A stretch of 7,224 nt of DNA from Domibacillus sp. (GTDB lineage: Bacteria; Bacillota; Bacilli; Bacillales; Domibacillaceae): NCBI GenBank assembly GCA_031177795.1, contig JAPSKG010000115.1, positions 1 to 7,224 on the forward strand, written 5' to 3'. Made by a program: the position numbers and the translations under genes. Position 1 is the first letter of the stretch. Each line of letters starts with the position of its first letter. Positions 1 through 4,961 of this stretch are shown here, in pieces. The notes beneath the pieces were generated by a model. It saw only the letters and a list, made by a program, of their open reading frames with translations. It ran no database searches and was not told where the DNA came from.

Positions 1-673
1 CCACCCAGTACAAAGCAAGCGCTGATGGAAGTGTGATTCCAAATACGATAATCATGATTGGCATAAGCCACAGCATCATTGCCATTTGCGGATTTTGGTT
101 TTCAGTACCCGCCATCATTAGTTTTTGCTGGAAAAAAGTAAAAACACCGGCAAGGATTGAAACAATAATATCTGGTGAACCAAGATCAAACCATAAGAAG
201 TTATGGTTTTTAATTTCTCCTGTCCGCATAATTGCCTGGTAAAGCCCAATAATAATTGGCATTTGAACAACAATTGGCAAACAGCCTGCAAGCGGATTAA
301 CTCCGTGTTTTTGAAACAGCGCCATCGTTTCCTGCTGCAGCTTTTGCTGTGATTGAGCATCTTTTGATTTATATTTTTCTTGAATTTTCTTGATTTCTGG
401 TTGAATCGTTTGCATTGCTTTGGCGCTTTTTGTTTGCTTAATCATAAGCGGAAGGATGATGATCCGGATAATAATTGTTACCACTATAATTCCAGGTCCA
501 TATCCTCCAACTGCATTAGATGTAGCAACAATAAACTGCGAAAGCGGATAAATGACGTATTCGTTCCAGAATCCTTCACTCTCTGCTGTAATATCCTGAT
601 TAACTTCTGTGCAGCCTGCTAGCAGCACAGAAAAAAGAGCCACAATCAGGAATGAAAGCGTTCTTTTGCTCAA
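1..673 (-). CDS. yidC: Membrane protein insertase YidC/SpoIIIJ (partial, C-terminus outside window)
   Basis: YidC/Oxa1-family insertase that inserts and folds proteins in the cytoplasmic membrane, alone or with SecYEG. In Bacillus the copy beside rnpA is SpoIIIJ, which is also needed for forespore sigma-G activation (family knowledge). The 224 visible codons start at a TTG (671-673) with a GGGGGCG ribosome site 7 bases upstream. Residues 5-20 are a hydrophobic signal ending in the lipobox LLAGC, with the lipidated Cys at 21. The first core membrane segment (about 60-78) carries the conserved hydrophilic-groove Arg70 in IIRIIILPLM. A charged coiled hairpin (about 82-122) follows, then membrane segments near 128-148, 168-187 and 199-222. 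KHGVNPLAGCLP and NPQMAMMLW are typical of the family. About 35 residues are missing against the usual 260. It lies 52 bases after rnpA and is probably cotranscribed with it. Identity is firm; the spoIIIJ role is inferred from position. Confidence 0.96.
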   Translation of the reverse strand, partial: MSKRTLSFLIVALFSVLLAGCTEVNQDITAESEGFWNEYVIYPLSQFIVATSNAVGGYGPGIIVVTIIIRIIILPLMIKQTKSAKAMQTIQPEIKKIQEKYKSKDAQSQQKLQQETMALFQKHGVNPLAGCLPIVVQMPIIIGLYQAIMRTGEIKNHNFLWFDLGSPDIIVSILAGVFTFFQQKLMMAGTENQNPQMAMMLWLMPIMIIVFGITLPSALALYWV

Positions 674-725
674 GCGGTTGCGCCCCCTGTCATTGGCTTG
701 CTTATTGATTTAAAAATTAGTTTTT

Positions 726-1064
726 TCATTGAAGCGCCCTTGCCAGTTTTAAAACATGTATTAGGCTTCCTTTTACTTCTGCACATGACATTTCTACAGA
801 TGGTTTGCGTGCAATCACGATAAAGTCATAGCCAGGACGGATATTTGGCTTAAGTTCAGTGAAGCTTTGCCTGATATACCGCTTGATGCGGTTGCGGACA
901 ACTGCATTTCCGAGCTTTTTGCTGACCGACAAACCAATCCTAAATGGTACGTTTTGTTCTTTCTTATACATGTACACAACAAACTGGCGATTTGCGAACG
1001 ACTTCCCTTTATTGAAGACCGTTTGAAAATCGTCGTTTTTTTTAATTCGAAATGTTTTTTTCAT
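726..1064 (-). CDS. rnpA: Ribonuclease P protein component
   Basis: Small basic protein subunit of RNase P. It binds the catalytic RNA (rnpB, not in this window) and helps it recognise and cleave the 5' leader of precursor tRNAs in the cytoplasm. The product is 112 residues, close to the family's usual 110-120. It shows the signature KKLGNAVVRNRIKR, with the RNR box at residues 57-59, the FxxVFxxGKSFANRQFVVY strand that forms the central cleft, and IARKP near the C-terminus. I chose the ATG at 1064 because AGGTG (1070-1074) lies just upstream and the protein then begins MKKTFRIKK, as in relatives. An in-frame ATG at 1088 would add eight residues but has no ribosome site. It lies downstream of rpmH, separated by a hairpin terminator, so its level may be set by read-through or by a weak promoter in the gap. 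Confidence 0.96.
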   Translation of the reverse strand: MKKTFRIKKNDDFQTVFNKGKSFANRQFVVYMYKKEQNVPFRIGLSVSKKLGNAVVRNRIKRYIRQSFTELKPNIRPGYDFIVIARKPSVEMSCAEVKGSLIHVLKLARALQ

Positions 1065-1069
1065 TATGA

Positions 1070-1074
1070 CACCT
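1070..1074 (-). promoter_or_regulatory. Ribosome binding site that decides the rnpA start
   Basis: AGGTG on the minus strand, five bases before the ATG at 1064. It supports the shorter rnpA reading; the upstream in-frame ATG at 1088 has no purine-rich site before it. Confidence 0.7.
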
Positions 1075-1150
1075 GCTGGTTCCTTCATTCGTAAGGACGA
1101 AAGGCTGGATTCGCGGCTTTTGGCCGGAATGCCTTTGTGACCTGCTTTCT

Positions 1151-1179
1151 ATAATAACCATTCAGCGACCTTTAGAAAA
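1151..1179 (-). promoter_or_regulatory. Weak candidate promoter for rnpA
   Basis: On the minus strand TATTAT (plus-strand ATAATA at 1151-1156) matches the sigma-A -10 box at five of six positions. The hexamer 17 bases upstream, TTTTCT, matches TTGACA at only three of six. It falls in the gap between the rpmH terminator and rnpA, where an internal promoter would make sense, but the -35 is poor and this may be chance. Confidence 0.22.
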
Positions 1180-1180
1180 A

Positions 1181-1208
1181 AAGACCACTGAAATGGTCAG
1201 TGGTCTTA
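1181..1208 (-). terminator. Intrinsic terminator/attenuator between rpmH and rnpA
   Basis: On the minus strand a perfect 10-base inverted repeat, AAGACCACTG and CAGTGGTCTT, closes a 7-base loop and runs into an uninterrupted T tract (the A run ending at 1182 on the plus strand). The two A of the rpmH stop codon TAA (1206-1208) form the base of the stem. A ribosome finishing rpmH would therefore cover the 5' arm. The structure is seen directly; its efficiency and any coupling to translation are inferred. It lies upstream of rnpA, so it should reduce transcription into rnpA and yidC. Confidence 0.85.
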
Positions 1209-1340
1209 TGCAGATAGTACTTTTCTGCCTTTAGCGCGGCGGCTTGCTAATACACGGCGGCCGTTTTTTGAACTCATGCGTGCACGGAAACCATGAACTT
1301 TGCTTCTTTTACGTTTGTTAGGCTGGTACGTTCTTTTCAT
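1206..1340 (-). CDS. rpmH: 50S ribosomal protein L34
   Basis: L34 is a small, highly basic protein of the large ribosomal subunit, bound to 23S rRNA. The reading frame gives 44 residues, exactly the usual length: it begins MKRTYQPNKRKRSKVHGF and ends RRAKGRKVLSA. ATG at 1338-1340 is preceded by a near-perfect ribosome site, GGGGAGGTG (1348-1356), at 7-base spacing. Transcription comes from a perfect-consensus promoter about 55 bases upstream, as expected for a heavily expressed ribosomal gene. The stop codon lies at the foot of an intrinsic terminator stem. It is divergent from dnaA, with the origin between them. Confidence 0.98.
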   Translation of the reverse strand: MKRTYQPNKRKRSKVHGFRARMSSKNGRRVLASRRAKGRKVLSA

Positions 1341-1395
1341 ATTAAAACACCTCCCCGAGGTTTTCAAATTCGTATTTTCAAAACAGTCTTTGTTA

Positions 1396-1424
1396 ATTAT
1401 AAGGATGCATGTCTATCCTGTCAA
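1396..1424 (-). promoter_or_regulatory. Consensus sigma-A promoter of rpmH
   Basis: On the minus strand, TTGACA (1419-1424) and TATAAT (1396-1401) are separated by exactly 17 bases. Both hexamers match the housekeeping consensus at all positions. It points at rpmH, with a predicted start near 1389, leaving a leader of about 50 bases that ends in the strong ribosome site. No operator is apparent. Confidence 0.93.
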
Positions 1425-1553
1425 CTTAATTTTAAAATGCCTGCTGATCCAATTTTATTTCAGTGTCTTCTTGATAAGGAATTTTCTTTGTACAAAGTAC
1501 GCAAATTGTTGAACATTCACTGTCTGTGGACAGCAATCGACAGCATACTCGCA

Positions 1554-1562
1554 TTATCCACA
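1554..1562 (+). other. DnaA box, perfect
   Basis: TTATCCACA, identical to the DnaA-box consensus, within the upstream origin cluster. Confidence 0.85.
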
Positions 1563-1628
1563 AGTATTTTCTTGCTCCCTCACAAGTCCTCACCCTGTGG
1601 ACAATCTTTTAAACACCTTGATTTATCC

Positions 1629-1637
1629 TGTGGATAA
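1629..1637 (-). other. DnaA box, perfect, reverse orientation
   Basis: Reads TGTGGATAA on the plus strand, the complement of the consensus box. It is the right half of the palindrome TTATCCTGTGGATAA (1623-1637), so the left half repeats the first six box bases in the opposite orientation. Confidence 0.85.
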
Positions 1638-1720
1638 TTAATTCCAGCCATTGCAACACCTTATTTTTTCTGCTATTATTATTTTGTTTTCACTCTGGAT
1701 AACTTATTTTCGGGTAAATT

Positions 1721-1729
1721 TTATCCACA
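1721..1729 (+). other. DnaA box, perfect
   Basis: TTATCCACA, followed two bases later by the reverse box TGTGGACAA (1732-1740, one mismatch) and then TGTGGAAAA (1743-1751, one mismatch). This makes a three-site group at about 11-base spacing, close to one helical turn, which suits cooperative DnaA loading. Confidence 0.87.
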
Positions 1730-1775
1730 ACTGTGGACAAAATGTGGAAAAGCTATAAACAGGGTGTTTTTACTT

Positions 1776-1784
1776 TTATCCACA
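1776..1784 (+). other. DnaA box, perfect, next to the dnaA promoter
   Basis: TTATCCACA ending 11 bases before the candidate dnaA -35 element. Bound DnaA here could interfere with RNA polymerase, consistent with autorepression known for Bacillus DnaA; the regulatory effect is inferred. Confidence 0.85.
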
Positions 1785-1795
1785 ACCTGTAGATT

Positions 1796-1824
1796 TTGTC
1801 GAAAAACTACTTTCATCTTATTAT
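1796..1824 (+). promoter_or_regulatory. Candidate sigma-A promoter of dnaA
   Basis: TTGTCG (1796-1801, four of six matches) and TATTAT (1819-1824, five of six) are 17 bases apart. Transcription would start near 1831, giving an untranslated leader of about 95 bases. A second pairing, TTCACA at 1832-1837 with TTATAA 17 bases on, is possible but poorer. The -35 coincides with a Spo0A-box core and lies just downstream of the DnaA boxes. Confidence 0.55.
1797..1803 (+). promoter_or_regulatory. Spo0A box (0A box) core
   Basis: TGTCGAA, the core of the Spo0A binding site, in the context TTTTGTCGAAAAAC. It overlaps the candidate dnaA -35 element and is 12 bases from a perfect DnaA box. In B. subtilis, Spo0A~P binds sites in oriC and restrains initiation during sporulation (established); action here is inferred from the match and position. 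Confidence 0.5.
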
Positions 1825-1926
1825 ATATTTATTCACAAACATTGTCATGAATATTTATAAAATACATCGTTTTTACGTTGTACAAACATTGAACAACCTG
1901 TACTGACAGTCAGCAAGGAGGCCTCT

Positions 1927-3282
1927 ATGGAGAACATTGATGATCTTTGGAACAAAGTACTGGAGCAAATCCAGACAAGGATCAGTAAACCAAGCTATGA
2001 AACATGGGTAAAGTCAACAAAAGCCCATTCACTGCATGGAGATGCAATTGTGGTCGCAGCACCTAATTTTTTCAATCGTGACTGGCTTGAAGGGCACTAT
2101 ACTCATTTGATGTCGGAAATTATTGATGAATTAACGGGGGAAAAGCTGGATGTTTACTTTATTTCACCAGATGTCCATGATTTTGATACTTATGTTCCGC
2201 CAAAGTACCGAACAGAACAAGAAGCACCTGTACAGAAAACGGGCGGACAGGACACTATCCAAAGCATGCTGAACCCGAAATACACTTTTGATACTTTTGT
2301 CATTGGGTCAGGTAACCGATTTGCCCATGCAGCGTCTCTGGCAGTGGCTGAAGCGCCTGCTAAAGCGTATAACCCGCTTTTTATCTATGGGGGAGTAGGC
2401 CTTGGCAAAACACATTTAATGCATGCAATCGGACACTATGTACTAGAACACAATCCAGGGGCAAAAGTGGTCTATTTATCTTCTGAAAAATTCACAAATG
2501 AGTTTATTAACTCTATTCGTGACAACAAAGCGGTCGAGTTCCGGAACAAGTACCGAAACGTTGATGTACTGCTTATTGATGATATTCAATTTTTAGCAGG
2601 AAAAGAACAAACACAGGAAGAGTTTTTCCATACATTCAACACGCTGCATGAAGAAAGCAAGCAAATTATTATCTCAAGTGACCGGCCGCCAAAAGAAATC
2701 CCGACTCTTGAAGACCGGCTTCGCTCTCGATTTGAGTGGGGATTAATTACAGACATTACACCGCCGGATCTTGAAACCCGTATTGCGATTTTGCGCAAAA
2801 AAGCACGCGCTGAAAACCTTGATGTGCCCAATGAGGTAATGCTTTATATTGCCAATCAAATTGATACAAATATCAGGGAGCTTGAGGGCGCTCTTATTCG
2901 TGTTGTGGCTTATTCGTCTTTAATTAACAAAGAAGTAAATGCAACTGTTGCTGCCGATGCACTAAAAGACATTATTCCAGGAGCCCGGCCAAAAGTTGTG
3001 ACAATCCCGGATATTCAGCGGGTAGTTGGTGAGCAATACGGCATTCGTCTTGAAGATTTCACAGCAAAGAAAAGAACAAAGTCGATTGCATTCCCGCGTC
3101 AGGTAGCTATGTATTTATCACGTGAGTTAACAGACTTTTCGCTGCCAAAAATCGGCGAAGAGTTTGGAGGGCGCGACCATACTACAGTTATTCACGCACA
3201 TGAAAAAATCTCAAACCTTTTAGAAAGCGATCCAGCTGTTTCCCAAAAAGTAAAAGAGATTATTACGATTTTAAAAGCTTAA
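1927..3282 (+). CDS. dnaA: Chromosomal replication initiator protein DnaA
   Basis: AAA+ ATPase that binds DnaA boxes, melts the origin and recruits the replicative helicase. The 451 residues compare with about 446 in B. subtilis. Domain I (about 1-87, beginning MENIDDLWNKVLEQIQ) mediates self and helicase-loader contacts; a short linker spans about 88-114. AAA+ domain III has Walker A GGVGLGKT (155-162, Lys161), Walker B LLIDDIQF (Asp218, Asp219), sensor I ISSDRPP (249-255), the arginine finger Arg268 in LRSRFEWG and the sensor II region NIRELEGAL. Domain IV (about 360-451) is the helix-turn-helix DNA-binding part, with the DnaA signature GRDHTTVIHA and Arg416, Asp417, His418, Thr419 as base-contacting positions. 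ATG follows AAGGAGG (1915-1921) by five bases. DnaA boxes flank the gene on both sides, implying autoregulation. No motif residue is missing. Confidence 0.99.
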   Translation: MENIDDLWNKVLEQIQTRISKPSYETWVKSTKAHSLHGDAIVVAAPNFFNRDWLEGHYTHLMSEIIDELTGEKLDVYFISPDVHDFDTYVPPKYRTEQEAPVQKTGGQDTIQSMLNPKYTFDTFVIGSGNRFAHAASLAVAEAPAKAYNPLFIYGGVGLGKTHLMHAIGHYVLEHNPGAKVVYLSSEKFTNEFINSIRDNKAVEFRNKYRNVDVLLIDDIQFLAGKEQTQEEFFHTFNTLHEESKQIIISSDRPPKEIPTLEDRLRSRFEWGLITDITPPDLETRIAILRKKARAENLDVPNEVMLYIANQIDTNIRELEGALIRVVAYSSLINKEVNATVAADALKDIIPGARPKVVTIPDIQRVVGEQYGIRLEDFTAKKRTKSIAFPRQVAMYLSRELTDFSLPKIGEEFGGRDHTTVIHAHEKISNLLESDPAVSQKVKEIITILKA

Positions 3283-3361
3283 TAACCTGTGAATAAAAAA
3301 GGACAATCATCAACAGTCTGTCCACATGTGGATAGGCTGTATTTATTTCGTTTTTTTGCAC

Positions 3362-3370
3362 TTATCCACA
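3362..3370 (+). other. DnaA box, perfect, adjacent to the trio tract
   Basis: TTATCCACA, twelve bases upstream of the first CTA triplet. In the Bacillus model DnaA bound at such a box loads onto the trio strand. Confidence 0.87.
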
Positions 3371-3382
3371 AATTAACAGAGC

Positions 3383-3400
3383 CTACTACTACGGCTATTA
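3383..3400 (+). other. DnaA-trio tract
   Basis: Six consecutive triplets after the perfect box read CTA CTA CTA CGG CTA TTA on the plus strand, i.e. 3'-GAT-5' type trios on the complementary strand to which a DnaA filament binds. Five fit the trio pattern; the fourth, CGG, does not. Assignment rests on position between a DnaA box and the A/T-rich element plus the triplet repeat. Confidence 0.78.
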
Positions 3401-3424
3401 TTTTTTTAATATAAAATAATTAAA
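3396..3424. other. DNA unwinding element (A/T-only stretch)
   Basis: Twenty-nine consecutive A/T bases, overlapping the end of the trio tract and containing a T7 run and TTAATATAAAATAATTAA. Such DNA melts easily and sits where the unwinding element is expected. Function is inferred. Confidence 0.72.
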
Positions 3425-3472
3425 GAATCGCTAATAGAAAAGTTATATGAATATAGTATCGGAGGACTACTT

Positions 3473-4609
3473 ATGAAATTTTCCATTCAAAAAGATCGTC
3501 TTGTCAGCAGTGTGCAAGACGTGTTGAAAGCTGTGAGTTCAAGAACAACTATTCCTATTTTGACGGGAATTAAAATTCACGCATCGGATGAAGGCATTAC
3601 GTTAACAGGAAGTGACTCCGATATTTCAATTGAATCTTTTATTCCGAAAGAAGAGGGAGAAACATCTATTGCGGTGATTGAAGAAACAGGGGGAGTTGTA
3701 TTAAATGCCCGTTTTTTTAATGAAATTGTCCGCAAGTTGCCTGCTTCAACGATTGAATTTGAAACTTCATCTTCTTTTCAAACATTGATTCGTTCAGGAC
3801 ATGCGGAATTTAGCTTGAATGGTCAAGATGCAGATGAATATCCGCATTTACCGCAAATTGATGACGAAAATGTCTTTAAGCTGCCAGCAGATCTTGTGAA
3901 AACATTGATTCGTCAAACTGTGTTTGCTGTATCCACATCAGAAACACGCCCTATCTTAACGGGTGTAAACTGGAAGATTGAAAATGGCACGCTTATTTGT
4001 ACAGCAACAGACAGCCATCGGCTGGCACTTCGCAAAACAACAGCAGATGAATTGCCGCAAGGAGAATACAATGTAGTCATTCCAGGAAAAAGTTTGACCG
4101 AGCTAAGCAAAATTCTCGATGATTCCAACGAACCTGTTGAAATAGTGATGACAGAAAACCAAGTGCTTTTCCGTTCAAAGCATGTGCTTTTCTTTTCACG
4201 GTTGCTTGAAGGAAACTATCCGGATACAAGCCGGTTGATTCCAGAAGAGTACAAAACAAAAATTGATTTAAATACAAAAGAATACTTGCAGGCCGTTGAT
4301 CGAGCTTCTTTGTTAGCTCGTGAAGGACGGAACAATGTAGTGAAGATGAGCAGCAGCGATGATGGAACGGTTGAAATTTCGTCTAATTCTCCTGAAATTG
4401 GAAAAGTGACAGAACAAGTCAACAGCCTTTTGTCTGAAGGGGAAGAATTAAAAATTTCATTCAGCGCTAAATATATGATGGACGCATTAAAAGCAATTGA
4501 AGGGACAGAAATTGAAATTCAGTTTACTGGAGCTATGCGCCCGTTTGTGATTCGGCCGCTTCATGATGATTCAACCCTGCAATTAATTTTGCCTGTACGT
4601 ACATATTGA
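3473..4609 (+). CDS. dnaN: DNA polymerase III beta subunit (sliding clamp)
   Basis: Ring-forming clamp that tethers DNA polymerases to the template and is a docking platform for replication and repair proteins. The 378 residues equal the B. subtilis length. Three similar clamp folds are expected at about 1-125, 126-247 and 248-378. Visible family features are the N-terminal MKFSIQKDRLVSSVQDVLKA, RPILTGVNW at the start of domain 2, ATDSHRLALR, the domain 3 segment LLAREGRNNVVKMS and the C-terminal ILPVRTY that lines the hydrophobic partner-binding pocket. ATG follows GGAGG (3461-3465) by seven bases. The unwinding region lies immediately upstream. Transcription probably continues from dnaA; I could not identify a convincing separate promoter. 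A terminator follows directly, so dnaA-dnaN likely forms one unit. Confidence 0.99.
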   Translation: MKFSIQKDRLVSSVQDVLKAVSSRTTIPILTGIKIHASDEGITLTGSDSDISIESFIPKEEGETSIAVIEETGGVVLNARFFNEIVRKLPASTIEFETSSSFQTLIRSGHAEFSLNGQDADEYPHLPQIDDENVFKLPADLVKTLIRQTVFAVSTSETRPILTGVNWKIENGTLICTATDSHRLALRKTTADELPQGEYNVVIPGKSLTELSKILDDSNEPVEIVMTENQVLFRSKHVLFFSRLLEGNYPDTSRLIPEEYKTKIDLNTKEYLQAVDRASLLAREGRNNVVKMSSSDDGTVEISSNSPEIGKVTEQVNSLLSEGEELKISFSAKYMMDALKAIEGTEIEIQFTGAMRPFVIRPLHDDSTLQLILPVRTY

Positions 4610-4621
4610 TCGTTCGCGGGC

Positions 4622-4652
4622 AAAGCGGGGCATATCGCTCCGCTTTTTTTTT
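4622..4652 (+). terminator. Intrinsic terminator after dnaN
   Basis: AAAGCGGGGC (4622-4631) pairs with GCTCCGCTTT (4637-4646), including one G-T wobble, around a five-base loop. It merges into a nine-T run (4644-4652). It starts 13 bases after the dnaN stop and should end most dnaA-dnaN transcripts. Confidence 0.9.
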
Positions 4653-4657
4653 ATTTG

Positions 4658-4666
4658 TGGTAAAAT
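4658..4666 (+). promoter_or_regulatory. Candidate extended -10 promoter of yaaA-recF
   Basis: TGGTAAAAT: the hexamer TAAAAT matches TATAAT at five of six positions and is preceded by the extended -10 TGN. No credible -35 is present at 16-18 bases, since that place is the terminator stem. A promoter is expected here because the terminator separates yaaA from dnaN. Confidence 0.4.
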
Positions 4667-4701
4667 AAAGTATTAGGTTTTTTAACGGAGGAAACAAACA
4701 T

Positions 4702-4938
4702 ATGACGACCAAAAAAACAGAAAACGAGGAATTCATTACACTTGGCCAATTTTTAAAACTTGCGGGCATTATTCAAACTGGCGGGCAAGCAAAATGGTAT
4801 TTAAGTGAACATGATGTTTATGTGAATGGCGAAATCGATAATCGAAGAGGCCGGAAACTGTATGAAGGGGACGAAGTGGAAATCCCTGGTGACGGTGTGT
4901 ATGAAGTAGGCTTTGGATCCGAGGAAGAAAACGATTAA
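4702..4938 (+). CDS. yaaA: S4-domain RNA-binding protein YaaA (RlbA family)
   Basis: Small S4-domain protein found between dnaN and recF in Bacilli; in B. subtilis it has been linked to ribosome assembly (family knowledge). It has 78 residues, nearly all of them one S4 fold: EEFITLGQFLKLAGIIQTGGQAKWYLSEHDVYVNGEIDNRRGRKLYEGDEVEI. The GG-x-AK-x-L and VNGE-DNRRGRKLY elements form the RNA-binding surface. The C-terminus carries an acidic tail, GSEEEND, a few residues longer than the roughly 71-residue B. subtilis protein. ATG is preceded by GGAGG (4687-4691) at ten bases, slightly long. recF starts 23 bases downstream, so the two are probably cotranscribed. Family assignment is firm; its exact role is not shown by the sequence. 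Confidence 0.93.
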   Translation: MTTKKTENEEFITLGQFLKLAGIIQTGGQAKWYLSEHDVYVNGEIDNRRGRKLYEGDEVEIPGDGVYEVGFGSEEEND

Positions 4939-4961
4939 CAGCCAGCGGAAGGTGTTTTAAT

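Larger units (their letters stand above)
1521..1784. other. oriC: Replication origin oriC, upstream DnaA-box cluster (incA/incB-like)
   Basis: Non-coding region between the divergent rpmH and dnaA genes, rich in DnaA binding sites. Four perfect TTATCCACA boxes are listed separately. One-mismatch boxes are at 1596-1604 (-), 1694-1702 (-), 1732-1740 (-) and 1743-1751 (-); a two-mismatch site is at 1525-1533 (-). Boxes occur in both orientations; the densest group is 1721-1784. This matches the position of the incA/incB part of the bipartite Bacillus origin (family knowledge). The sites nearest dnaA also suit DnaA autorepression. The rest of the 1341-1926 gap holds the rpmH promoter, the dnaA promoter region and A/T-rich DNA; I see no gene in it. 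Confidence 0.9.
3283..3472. other. oriC: Replication origin oriC, downstream part with unwinding region (incC-like)
   Basis: Gap between dnaA and dnaN. In order: a one-mismatch reverse DnaA box (3288-3296); a head-to-head box pair in the 18-base near-palindrome CTGTCCACATGTGGATAG (3318-3335; two and one mismatches); a perfect box (3362-3370); a DnaA-trio tract (3383-3400); an A/T-only stretch (3396-3424); and the dnaN ribosome site GGAGG (3461-3465). This is the order of the basal unwinding system described for B. subtilis oriC between dnaA and dnaN. Duplex opening here is inferred from that architecture. Confidence 0.9.

Noticed and set aside
33..622. Plus-strand open frames of 69 and 80 codons opposite yidC
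   Set aside because: They are antisense shadows of a clearly conserved membrane protein gene and have no ribosome sites.
1075..1105. Small hairpin TTCGTaaggACGAA upstream of rnpA
   Set aside because: Only a five-pair stem, with no T tract and no fit to a known riboswitch or leader; probably chance.
1293..1637. Plus-strand open frames of 114 and 70 codons over rpmH and the origin
   Set aside because: They run antisense through rpmH and its promoter and across DnaA boxes, lack ribosome sites, and their translations resemble no protein I recognise. Open by chance in A/T-rich DNA.
3929..3937. DnaA-box-like GTATCCACA inside dnaN
   Set aside because: One mismatch, isolated, and within conserved coding sequence; expected occasionally by chance. 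Not counted as part of the origin.
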